Below, piece by piece: positions 5,401-13,231 of a DNA stretch of 19,593 nt. Source of the DNA: CAZYSK01 sp964649415. GTDB taxonomy: Bacteria > Chloroflexota > Anaerolineae > B4-G1. The position numbers and the translations under genes were made by a program. The DNA is taken from positions 1 through 19,593 of the forward strand of contig CAZYSK010000099.1 of NCBI GenBank assembly GCA_964649415.1. Reading direction: 5' to 3'. The notes beneath the pieces are model-generated. The model ran no database searches. It was not told where the DNA came from and was given only the letters and a program-made list of their open reading frames with translations. Position 1 is the first letter of the stretch; every line of letters starts with the position of its first letter.

Positions 5401-7132
5401 AACACGTATTACTGTTCAGCAGATAGTTGGAAAAATCTTATCTGCGATAGGAATCCGAAAAGTGGTTTCCATTGATGATTTCTATGCTACTGCTGACTCT
5501 TGCTATGAAGATGCTGTTACTTTGTTCCAAACAGCTCGCTTAAACAAAGACGTAGAATACGGTGACTCAATCCCACAGCATATCCTTGATGCCGAGGAGA
5601 GTATCTGGACCCGTCAGTTGAGATCTTTCTGGTTTGGAATAGAGCCAGATGCGAGACTAGCGATATTGGGCGAACTTGCGGCGGCAACAGAGTATAGGGG
5701 ATCACTCAGTGATGTGAGGGACTTGTCGCTCCTAAGAGGTCTTATTCCAGAAGGTCTGCTTGTAGCCCTATCTCCCGACGATTGGGATCGAAAACGGGAA
5801 GGCATTCTATCAGAGGCCCGAGCAGACCATAGAATACTGTGTCTGTTTGATCAAGACTTGCATATGGTAAACCGCTCCGAGGCTGCCGGAATAGCGCTTC
5901 TACAGCAAGCACTGAACGAACAAGGCGGAGAAAGTTACGTGATTTGTGGCTTGCTTACTCAGACTCTTGGGAAGAATGACGAGACACGAAAGGCAAGAGA
6001 GTTCGCCGAAGAGTTCAAACTGAGCCTGGATCAGTTTCTACCTCTATCGAAAGACAGATTGCGTGGCGATCCTATGGAGTTTGCCGACGGTCTAAAGATG
6101 ACCATCTTGAACTATGCGCGTGAGCGGTTGTCTAGGCAGGTCAGGGATTTGACCGAGCAGGCAAGTGAAGAAGCTCAGAGGCAAATGAACGATATCGACG
6201 TTTACGATTTCGAGCACATTGTCATCCGGTCTTCTGAAGGGGAAGGTGTATGGGAGCCCGATACCTTATTCAGGCTGTTTGATCTTTTCCGTTACAATGC
6301 TTTCAAAACCGAAGCACTTGATCCTGAGAAGCGCACATCCATTTATGGTGTCATTGAAGGCATGCGTGCAATTCGCAACATCAAAACTCTTGAACTGCAG
6401 CAAGAAAGGCCCTCAGATGAAGTGCATAAGATCCGGCATATTGAGCTGTTTGAGGATGCAGACTCACTCAACCCAGCTCATCAACCCATAGACTTGGGTG
6501 ATATATTTGAAGTTGGTTTGGGACAGTACTATATCTTGCTCACACAACCCTGTGATCTTATGATTCGCAGCAGTCGTGGCAAGAGGGGTGTTAAACTTGC
6601 CTGTTTGGTGCAGATTAGTGCACTTGGCGCGAATCAGGAAGAACCCAAGAGCATTTCAAGCTTTCAACTGGATCATTTTGATGGTCAACTTGGTCAAAGA
6701 ACCTACGTCAAGTTCAGGAACTCCTTCCAGATCTCATTAGCTATATTGGATTTAGCCGCGTTCAATGACGACGGGAAATGCCGAATATCTTTGTCTGGAA
6801 TGGATGGTACTGGATTCTCAACACTTCATGTACCCTGGCGCAGACGCTTCGAAGTACTTCAAAGGCTTTATCAAAGCACGCATAAAGAATTCGCAAAGAT
6901 ACCATATCATCAGGCGTCGAATTACCAAAAGAAGGCACTGAAATACCTATTGGTCTGTTCGAACAAGGATGTTGATCTTCAATATGATGTTGATGGTACT
7001 TTCGAGTTTGGCATACGCCGAATAGCGAGACTACGCAGGCCGCTCTCAGTGGAGCTCTTGAGTGCCTATTTCTCTTTCCTTTCCCGCAATCCTCGAGAGC
7101 ATGACTTCACAAGAACTGACGGCGTGTGCTAA
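5393..7132 (+). CDS. Divergent receiver-domain (REC-like) protein with unknown C-terminal region
   Basis: 579 aa; ATG 5393 was chosen because it overlaps the kinase stop (ATGAATGA) and puts KVVSIDD near the N-terminus. Residues 20-225 show receiver landmarks in order: acidic pair D28-D29 after a hydrophobic strand, D153 in ILCLFDQDL as likely phospho-acceptor, T189/T191 in VICGLLTQT, and K220 in FLPLSKDRL. The stretch between the first and the phospho-acceptor strands is about 110 residues longer than in ordinary CheY-like domains. From ~230 to ~340 it is charged and helical. A second compact region contains IDLGDIFEV (366-374) and LTQPCDL (C387, D388), which I do not recognise as a known fold. 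There is no helix-turn-helix or output domain that I can name. It is likely phosphorylated by the upstream kinase, and its C-terminal half is the best candidate for the module's output. Low GC like its two upstream neighbours. Confidence 0.7.
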   Translation: MNETRITVQQIVGKILSAIGIRKVVSIDDFYATADSCYEDAVTLFQTARLNKDVEYGDSIPQHILDAEESIWTRQLRSFWFGIEPDARLAILGELAAATEYRGSLSDVRDLSLLRGLIPEGLLVALSPDDWDRKREGILSEARADHRILCLFDQDLHMVNRSEAAGIALLQQALNEQGGESYVICGLLTQTLGKNDETRKAREFAEEFKLSLDQFLPLSKDRLRGDPMEFADGLKMTILNYARERLSRQVRDLTEQASEEAQRQMNDIDVYDFEHIVIRSSEGEGVWEPDTLFRLFDLFRYNAFKTEALDPEKRTSIYGVIEGMRAIRNIKTLELQQERPSDEVHKIRHIELFEDADSLNPAHQPIDLGDIFEVGLGQYYILLTQPCDLMIRSSRGKRGVKLACLVQISALGANQEEPKSISSFQLDHFDGQLGQRTYVKFRNSFQISLAILDLAAFNDDGKCRISLSGMDGTGFSTLHVPWRRRFEVLQRLYQSTHKEFAKIPYHQASNYQKKALKYLLVCSNKDVDLQYDVDGTFEFGIRRIARLRRPLSVELLSAYFSFLSRNPREHDFTRTDGVC

Positions 7133-7266
7133 CGCCAGCGAGACGAAGTCCTGCCCTTCGAGCCATCCGAGCGTGGACGGGACAATCTGTTCAAGACGTG
7201 ATGAGTGGGACCGACTGGCTCAGTTCACACCTTCACTCAGTACCCTTGTAGACAACAGGTGATCCA

Positions 7267-10200
7267 ATGCACGACCAAATCCACTCCCTCCACCACCAAC
7301 TCGCCGAAACCGAGGAGCACCTGCGTCTGATCCAAGAGCGCAAGGGCCAGTACGTCCTGGATACCGACGTGCCGCTGCAACTCGTCAAGGACCAGCGGCG
7401 GCTGGTGGCGCAGATAGCTGACCTGCGGGCGCGGCTGGACCGGCTGGCCGAGATCCCCTGCCCCTACCGAGGGCTAGAGCCCTTCGAGGCCCGGCACGCC
7501 AACGTGTATTTTGGCCGGGACGCGATGGTCGAGCGGCTGGTGGCGCAGGTGGGCCAGGTGCCCCTCGTCGCCGTGGTGGGGCCGTCGGGCTGCGGCAAGT
7601 CGTCGCTGGTGCGCGCCGGGCTGGTTACGGCGCTGCGCGATGGCGCGCCATCGGAATGGCGCCGTCTGAAGAAGAAAGGTGCGCTGCCCGAAAGCCGCGA
7701 CTGGGCCGTGCGTATCTTCCGCCCCGGTCGGGACCCGCTGCGCGCGCTGGCCGCGCCTCTGGTGGCCCTGCTAGAGCCGGGTGCTTCGGAGGTGGACCGC
7801 CTGGCCGAGGCGCGCAAGCTGGCCGGCCACCTGCGCGAGGGGACGCTGGCGGTGGGCGACGTGGTCACCCGGTTGCGCCAGACCCGGCCCGAGATCCTGC
7901 ACCTGTTGTTGGTGGTTGACCAGTTCGAGGAGCTGTACACCGAGTGCGACGAGGAGGCGTGCCGCCGGGCCTTCGTGCGCGCGCTGCTGGCGGCGGCCGA
8001 ACTGGATTGGGTCAGCGTGCTGCTCACGCTGCGGGCCGACTTCTACGGCCGGGTGCTGGAGCACCGCGCCCTGGGGGAGCGGGTGGACGCCGGCCTGGTG
8101 AACGTGCTGCCCATGGACCAGGCCGAGCGACGGGCCGCGATCAAGGGGCCGACGCTGGCCGCCGGGCGGACCTTCGAGGCCGGGCTGGTGGAACGCATCC
8201 TCGACGACGTGGCCGAGGAGCCGGGCAACCTGCCGCTGCTGGAGTTCGCGCTCACCGAGCTGTGGGCGCAGCAGACGGCGCGCGGCGTGCTGACCCACGC
8301 GGCCTACGATGCCATCGGCCAGGTCCAGGGCGCGGTGGCCCGACGGGCCGAGGCGGTCTACGGGGAACTGGAGCGGGAGGGCCGGGGGGACACCGCGCGG
8401 CACGTCTTCCTGCGGCTGATCCACTACGGCGCTGGGGCCGAGTCGACCCGTTGCCGGGCCGCGCTGGACGAGATGGTGACGCCGCGCACGCGCCGCGCGG
8501 CGCTGGAGCCGGTGTGCCAGGCCCTGGCCGACGCCCGTCTGCTGGTCACCGGGCGCGAGGAGGCCACCGGTGCGCCCACGATAGAGGTGGCCCACGAGGC
8601 CCTCATCCAGGGCTGGGAGCGGCTGCGGCGCTGGCTGGACGAGGACCGGGCCTTCGGCCTGTGGCGTGAGCGGCTGGCGGCGGCGCGGCGGGCGTGGAGG
8701 GACGTGGGGCGGGACGCGGGCGCTCTCCTGCGGGGCGCGCCGCTGGCCGAGGCCGAGGGCTGGCTGGCCGGGCGGGGCGACGACTTGAACGAGGCCGAGC
8801 GCGCCTTCATCGAGGAGAGCCTGGCCTTGCGCGAGGGGGAGCGGGCGGCGCGGGAGCGTCGCCGTCGCCGGCTCACCCTGTCGACGGTGGGGGCAGCCGC
8901 GATCTTCCTCGTTCTGGCCCTGCTGGCCTGGGGACAGCGGCAAACGGCAGTGGACGAAGCCCATACACGCGCGACCGCCCAGGCTCAGGCAGAGCATTCG
9001 CAAGCCACTGCTGTAGTCGAAGCAAAGGTACGTTCGACGGCCCAAGCCCAGGCTGAGTACTCACAGGCCACTGCCGTGGCCGAGGCGGAGGTGCGTGCCA
9101 CGGCGCAGGCCCAGGCCGAGCGACAAGCCCGCGTAGCTCGGATCAGAGCCCTGGCCGGCCAGGCACAATCCGTATTGGAGCAGCACCCCCAACGCAGTCT
9201 GCTCCTGGCCCTGGAGGCGTTCGACCGGGCTTTGGGATCGAGCCCGGGCGAGCCTTACATCCCGGCAGCGGAACAAGCCCTGCGCGATGCCCTGGGCACG
9301 GTGGGAGGGCGCGGCCTGTCGGGCCACGAGCGTGATGTTGGAGCCGTGGCCTTCAGCCCGGATGGCCGCTGGTTGGCTACCGGCAGTTGGGACGACACCG
9401 CTCGGTTGTGGGACCTTAAGGCGACCGGCCCTGCCACTGAGCCCATCATCTTGCGCGGCCACGAAGGTCCGGTCGTGGCGCTCGCTTTCAGCCTCCCCAG
9501 TGAGCCAGCGGAAGGGCATAGCCGCTGGCTGGCAACCGGAAGTTGGGATGACACCGTTCGGCTGTGGGACCTCACCGCTTCCGACCCCGCCGCCGAGCCA
9601 ATCGTCCTGCGCGGCCATAAAGGTGGGGTTCGGGCCGTCGCCTTCAGTCCAGAAGGGCGCTGGCTAGCCTCAGGCAGTGGGGACGACACCGCTCGGCTAT
9701 GGGACCTGAAGGCATCTGACCTCCTCGCCAAGCCGCTCGCCCTACACGACCATGAGAGTGACATTGTGGCAGTGGCCTTCAGTCCAAATGGACGTTGGCT
9801 GGCAACCGGCAGTCTAGACGCCACAGCCCGGCTGTGGGACTTGGCTGCGTCGGAGCCCGCCGCCGAGCCCATCGTCCTGCAGGGACACGAGCGTCTTGTC
9901 AATGCTATCGCATTCAGCTCAGATGGGCGCTGGCTGGTGACCGCCAGCAGTTATGACACTGCCGCCCGGCTGTGGGACCTGAGCGCGCCCGACCCCGCCG
10001 CCGAGCCTCTCGTCCTGCAGGGCCACAAGAGTACTGTCGAGGCCGTGGCCTTCAGTCCGGATGGGCGCTGGCTGGCGACGACCGGCGGTTGGGACGCCAC
10101 CGCCCGGCTGTGGGACCTGACCGCCGACGGCGCCGGCGCCGAGCCCATCGTCCTGCGCGGTCACGAGGGTTGGGTCGAGGCTGTGACCTTCACTTCAGAC

Positions 10201-11493
10201 GGCCACTGGCTAGCCACTGGCAGTGGTGATGCCACCGTCCGGCTGTGGGATCTGACCGCGTCCGACCCCGCCGCCGAGCCCATCATCCTGCGCGGCCACG
10301 AGGGTCAGATCAATGCAATCGCCTCCAGCCCCGATGGGCACTGGCTAGCAACCGGCAGTGGGGATGAGACAGCTCGGCTGTGGAATCTGTCTTTATCAAG
10401 CCCTACAGCCGAACCTCTCGTTCTGTACGGCCACAGTAGTAATGCATATGCCGTCGCCTTCAGCCCAGACGGGCATTGGCTGGCCACCGGCAGTGCAGAC
10501 GGTACCGCCCGACTATGGGACTTGACCGTGTGCGACCCCGGCGCCGAGCCCCTCATCCTACGTGGCCACGGGTATACTGTGAACGATGTCGCCTTCGGCC
10601 CGCATAAGCACTGGCTAGCCACTGCAGGGTGTGATGAGATCCAAGAGGGCCTCTGTGTTGCTAGCACAGCTCGGTTGTGGGACCTGACAGCATCCAATCT
10701 TGCCGGCGAGTCGCTTGTCCTGCACAGCCATGAGGATTGGGTCAATGCCGTGGCCTTCAGCCCGAATGGGCGATGGCTGGCTACCGGCAGTGGGGACAAC
10801 ACCGCCCGGCTTTGGGATCTGAGTGCACCCGACCCCGGCGCCGAGCCGCTCGTCCTGCGCGGCCACGAGAACAGCGTCAGGGCCCTTGCATTCAGTCCAG
10901 ATGGGTGCTGGTTGGCCTCCGGCAGTGAGGACTTCACCGCTCGGCTGTGGGACCTGACCGCGCTCGATTCCGCCGTGGATCCCCTTCAGTTGCGTGGCCA
11001 CGAGGGTGGCATTCAGGCCGTGGCCTTCAGCCCGGATGGGCGATGGCTGGCTACCGGCAGTTATGATGGTACCGCCCGGCTGTGGAACCTGACAGCATCC
11101 GGCCCTGGCGCCCAATCCCTCGCTCTGCGCGGTCATGAGGACGGTGTCCAGGCTGTAGCCTTTAGCCCGGATGGGCGATGGCTAGCTACCGGCAGTCGGG
11201 ACCAAACTGCCCGGATCTGGGACCTAAGTGCGTCCGACCCCGCCGGTGAGCCTCTTGTGCTGCGTGGCCACGAGAGCGGTGTCCAGGCGGTGGCCTTCAG
11301 CCCGGATGGGTGTCGGCTGGCGACGGGAAGTCTGGATGGCACAGCCCGATTGTGGACGCTCCGGCCGGACGACCTGGTGGAACTGGTCTGCCGCACGGCC
11401 GGGCGCAACCTCACGCGCAGCGAGTGGGACCTGTATTATCCCGGCGAGGACTATCGCCCCACCTGCCCCGGGCTGCCGGTACCTGGGGAGTGA
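7267..11493 (+). CDS. nSTAND-type NTPase with C-terminal WD40 propellers
   Basis: 1408 aa. Residues 1-62 are a coiled-coil start. CPYRGLEPFEARHANVYFGR (from ~66) is the characteristic entry to nSTAND ATPases, followed by Walker A GPSGCGKS (105-112) and Walker B LLLVVDQFEELY (D218, E221, E222). After a helical region to ~530 comes one hydrophobic helix (539-557), three alanine/glutamine-rich repeats with ATAQAQAE cores (~565-620), and 15 WD40 repeats (684-1365). The C-terminal end has the RTAGRNLTRSEW-YYPGE-YRPTCPG pattern often seen in relatives. Members are signal-sensing scaffolds or death/defence switches in which WD40 repeats sense and the ATPase oligomerises; no effector domain is visible here. 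The start at ATG 7267 is supported by AGGTGA at 7257-7262. Its high GC matches the flanks rather than the upstream operon, so it was probably not acquired together with it. Confidence 0.9.
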   Translation: MHDQIHSLHHQLAETEEHLRLIQERKGQYVLDTDVPLQLVKDQRRLVAQIADLRARLDRLAEIPCPYRGLEPFEARHANVYFGRDAMVERLVAQVGQVPLVAVVGPSGCGKSSLVRAGLVTALRDGAPSEWRRLKKKGALPESRDWAVRIFRPGRDPLRALAAPLVALLEPGASEVDRLAEARKLAGHLREGTLAVGDVVTRLRQTRPEILHLLLVVDQFEELYTECDEEACRRAFVRALLAAAELDWVSVLLTLRADFYGRVLEHRALGERVDAGLVNVLPMDQAERRAAIKGPTLAAGRTFEAGLVERILDDVAEEPGNLPLLEFALTELWAQQTARGVLTHAAYDAIGQVQGAVARRAEAVYGELEREGRGDTARHVFLRLIHYGAGAESTRCRAALDEMVTPRTRRAALEPVCQALADARLLVTGREEATGAPTIEVAHEALIQGWERLRRWLDEDRAFGLWRERLAAARRAWRDVGRDAGALLRGAPLAEAEGWLAGRGDDLNEAERAFIEESLALREGERAARERRRRRLTLSTVGAAAIFLVLALLAWGQRQTAVDEAHTRATAQAQAEHSQATAVVEAKVRSTAQAQAEYSQATAVAEAEVRATAQAQAERQARVARIRALAGQAQSVLEQHPQRSLLLALEAFDRALGSSPGEPYIPAAEQALRDALGTVGGRGLSGHERDVGAVAFSPDGRWLATGSWDDTARLWDLKATGPATEPIILRGHEGPVVALAFSLPSEPAEGHSRWLATGSWDDTVRLWDLTASDPAAEPIVLRGHKGGVRAVAFSPEGRWLASGSGDDTARLWDLKASDLLAKPLALHDHESDIVAVAFSPNGRWLATGSLDATARLWDLAASEPAAEPIVLQGHERLVNAIAFSSDGRWLVTASSYDTAARLWDLSAPDPAAEPLVLQGHKSTVEAVAFSPDGRWLATTGGWDATARLWDLTADGAGAEPIVLRGHEGWVEAVTFTSDGHWLATGSGDATVRLWDLTASDPAAEPIILRGHEGQINAIASSPDGHWLATGSGDETARLWNLSLSSPTAEPLVLYGHSSNAYAVAFSPDGHWLATGSADGTARLWDLTVCDPGAEPLILRGHGYTVNDVAFGPHKHWLATAGCDEIQEGLCVASTARLWDLTASNLAGESLVLHSHEDWVNAVAFSPNGRWLATGSGDNTARLWDLSAPDPGAEPLVLRGHENSVRALAFSPDGCWLASGSEDFTARLWDLTALDSAVDPLQLRGHEGGIQAVAFSPDGRWLATGSYDGTARLWNLTASGPGAQSLALRGHEDGVQAVAFSPDGRWLATGSRDQTARIWDLSASDPAGEPLVLRGHESGVQAVAFSPDGCRLATGSLDGTARLWTLRPDDLVELVCRTAGRNLTRSEWDLYYPGEDYRPTCPGLPVPGE
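9316..11361 (+). repeat. Fifteen tandem WD40-encoding repeats (~135 bp unit)
   Basis: The protein unit is L-GHE--V-AVAFSPDGRWLATGS-D-TARLWDL plus a spacer of about 12 residues often ending AEP-V. Repeat 2 has an insertion (LPSEPAEGHS) and repeat 10 another (EIQEGLCVAS); repeats 5 and 6 each carry one extra residue. Fifteen units could form two seven-bladed propellers plus one spare, or a seven- and an eight-bladed pair. Units 11-15 are especially alike at DNA level (for example the recurring CAGCCCGGATGGGCGATGGC), which suggests recent repeat expansion or gene conversion. Confidence 0.9.
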
Positions 11494-11516
11494 AGCGGTG
11501 GTCCATTGGATTACTG

Positions 11517-11698
11517 AGCCATTGATCATCACTGAAGACACTGAGGCACAGTTTCAGTGGTGTCAGTGCCCCTCAGTGGCGTCAGTGGTTCCAATCCGAC
11601 GGGCGCTGAGCCATTGAACCACTGAAGCGCTGATCATCACGGAAGAGACTGAAGCGAGATTTCAGTGATCTCATCGCCCCTCAGTGATTCCAATCCGC
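11517..11698 (+). repeat. Two imperfect tandem copies of a CACTGA-rich intergenic repeat
   Basis: Copy 1 is about 11517-11598 and copy 2 about 11609-11698. Both run from GAGCCATTGA through a TTTCAGTG core to CCCCTCAGTG and end TTCCAATCCG. Copy 1 also contains an internal inverted repeat (CACTGAAGACACTGAGG against CCTCAGTGGCGTCAGTGG). The related start GAACCACTGA-GCGCTGAT recurs at 12735 and 12972. No coding potential is evident, and the stretch separates the nSTAND gene from the DUF362 gene. Confidence 0.75.
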
Positions 11699-11730
11699 GG
11701 CCGACCGCCAGCAAGAATAGGAGGTTTCCC

Positions 11731-12633
11731 ATGACACGCGTTGCCTTTGTCAAGACCCAAGACCGGGCCACCGGCGTGGACACAGCGCTGGATTTGCTCG
11801 GCGTCAGCCCGATGGCGGGCCGGGACGTGTTCCTCAAGCCCAACTTCAACAGCGCCGATCCCTTTCCCGGCTCCACCCACAACGACACGCTCGTCGCCTT
11901 GGTGCGCGCGCTCCGGGCCCGGGGCGCCGGCCCGATCACCGTCGGAGACCGCAGCGGCATGGGCGACACCCGGCAGGTGATGGAGCAGAAGGGCATCTTT
12001 CGCCTGGCCGGCGAACTGGGCTTCGAGACGCTGGTCTTCGACGAGCTGGACGCCAGCGGATGGGAGAAGATGGATAGCCCAGGGAGCCATTGGAGCCGGG
12101 GCTTCGCCGTCGCCCGGCCCGTGCTCGAGGCCGGCAGCGTCGTCCAGACCTGTTGCCTCAAGACGCATCGCTACGGCGGGCACTTCACCATGTGCCTCAA
12201 GAACTCCGTCGGCCTCGTCGCCAAGTGGGTGCCCGGAGACCCCTACAACTACATGCAGGAGCTCCACAGCTCCCCGCACCAGCGGCGCATGATCGCCGAG
12301 GTCAACGCCGCCTACGAGTCCGACCTGATCCTGTTGGACGGCCTCGCGGCCTTCGTGGAGGGCGGGCCGGCGCGCGGCAAGCAGGTCGAGCCGGGCGTCA
12401 TCCTGGCCGGCACCGACCGCGTGGCCATCGACGCCGTCGGCGTGGCCATCCTGCGCCACTTCGGCACCACGCCCGCGGTCAGCCAGGGACCGATCTTCCA
12501 GCAGGAGCAGATCGCCCGCGCTGTCGAACTGGGCCTGGGCGTGGACGCCCCCGAGCAGATCGAGCTCCTCACCGGCGATCCCGAGAGCGAGGCCTTTGCC
12601 GCCCAGGTGCGGGAGGTCCTGCTGCGCAGGTAG
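11731..12633 (+). CDS. DUF362 domain-containing protein
   Basis: 300 aa, covering one DUF362 domain. Recognisable signatures are the N-terminal VFLKPNFN (K36, P37, N38), the central CCLKTHRYGGHFTMCLKNSV (K144, H146, K157, N158) and the C-terminal LLDGLAAFVEGGPARGK followed by AGTDRVAIDAVG. Some DUF362 proteins carry a ferredoxin domain; here there is none, only scattered cysteines (C141, C142, C155). There is no signal peptide, so it is probably cytosolic. The biochemical role of the family is not established. ATG 11731 is preceded by a strong AGGAGG at 11719-11724. The last 60 bp of the gene are duplicated just downstream. It appears to be a single-gene unit, because a long repeat-filled gap follows. 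Confidence 0.85.
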   Translation: MTRVAFVKTQDRATGVDTALDLLGVSPMAGRDVFLKPNFNSADPFPGSTHNDTLVALVRALRARGAGPITVGDRSGMGDTRQVMEQKGIFRLAGELGFETLVFDELDASGWEKMDSPGSHWSRGFAVARPVLEAGSVVQTCCLKTHRYGGHFTMCLKNSVGLVAKWVPGDPYNYMQELHSSPHQRRMIAEVNAAYESDLILLDGLAAFVEGGPARGKQVEPGVILAGTDRVAIDAVGVAILRHFGTTPAVSQGPIFQQEQIARAVELGLGVDAPEQIELLTGDPESEAFAAQVREVLLRR

Positions 12634-12730
12634 ACGGCCCATCACCGGCTCTTCCAGGCCGGTGGGCGTCACCGCCGATCCCGAGAGCGAGGCCTTTGCC
12701 GCCCAGATTCGGGAGATCCTGCTGCGCAGG
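12571..12730 (+). repeat. Direct duplication of the DUF362 gene 3' end (60 bp, 100-bp offset)
   Basis: Bases 12571-12630 and 12671-12730 match at 56 of 60 positions by eye. The second copy lacks the TAG stop (CAG instead) and lies in the intergenic region. The 40 bp between them carry the rest of the unit. Confidence 0.9.
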
Positions 12731-12734
12731 CAGG

Positions 12735-12864
12735 GTGAGCCACTGAACCACTGAGACGCTGATGACGCTGAAGACACCGAGGCGGGATTTCAGTGCTTCT
12801 CTTTGGACAGGATTCACATTCGTTGCTTTCTCAGTTCGTTGTAGTCCCCCGCGTCCCAACAACA
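12735..12864 (+). repeat. 130-bp intergenic repeat, copy 1
   Basis: Starts GTGAGCCACTGAACCACTGA and ends CCCGCGTCCCAACAACA. It is repeated 237 bp downstream with about 8 mismatches by eye. The first half belongs to the same CACTGA-rich family as 11517-11698; the second half contains CATTCGTTGC and GTTCGTTGTAGT. No gene is supported anywhere in 12634-13231. Confidence 0.9.
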
Positions 12865-12870
12865 CAACAA

Positions 12871-12924
12871 CGAATGGAGAAAGAAACGAATGGGGAAAGA
12901 AACAAATGGGGAAAGAAACGAATG
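12871..12924 (+). repeat. 16-bp tandem repeat, about 3.4 units
   Basis: CGAATGGAGAAAGAAA, CGAATGGGGAAAGAAA, CAAATGGGGAAAGAAA and then CGAATG. The purine-rich units are roughly the reverse complement of the pyrimidine-rich 13102-13143, so the two could pair. Confidence 0.9.
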
Positions 12925-12971
12925 CTCCTGTCGTCCGCATCCGAAATTCGTTCCTTTCCAAATTCGCTGTT

Positions 12972-13101
12972 GTGAGCTGCTGAACCACTGAGACGCTGAT
13001 GACGCTGAAGACACCGAGGCGAGATTTCAGTGCTCCTCTTTGGGCAGGATTCACATTCGTTGCTTCCTCAATTCGTTGTAGTCCCCCGCGTTCCAACAAC
13101 A
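12972..13101 (+). repeat. 130-bp intergenic repeat, copy 2
   Basis: Direct copy of 12735-12864 at an offset of exactly 237 bp over its whole length, with no indels seen and substitutions scattered along it. Confidence 0.9.
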
Positions 13102-13143
13102 TTCGTTCTTTTCCCGATTCGTTCCTTTCCCAATTCGTTGTTG
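13102..13143 (-). repeat. Inverted counterpart of the 16-bp repeat
   Basis: TTCGTTCTTTTCCCGATTCG followed by TTCCTTTCCCAATTCGTTGTTG reads, on the - strand, as CAACAACGAATTGGGAAAGG and so on, matching the unit at 12871-12924. A third, shorter relative is at about 12953-12972. Confidence 0.75.
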
Positions 13144-13231
13144 TCCGTCGCTTGCGCCAGCGGCCGGAAAGGGGTAGAATCCGGCACTGAACGCACCGGT
13201 ATCCCATCTCTACATACGATGAGGAGGCCCC

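Noticed and set aside
7062..7262. 66-aa open frame overlapping the end of the receiver gene
   Set aside because: No recognisable features; it overlaps the better-supported gene, and its coding content beyond 7132 is not supported.
7771..9045. 424-aa open frame on the - strand
   Set aside because: Antisense to the nSTAND ATPase domain, whose Walker motifs are unmistakable; arginine/proline/glutamine-rich product.
9316..11361. Possible CRISPR-like or satellite array from the regular repeats
   Set aside because: The ~135-bp units are in-frame WD40 codons with GH and WD landmarks, so the periodicity is explained by protein structure.
12762..13190. Short + strand open frames in the intergenic repeats
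   Set aside because: They translate the duplicated 130-bp element and the 16-bp repeats; the two products resemble each other only because the DNA is repeated.
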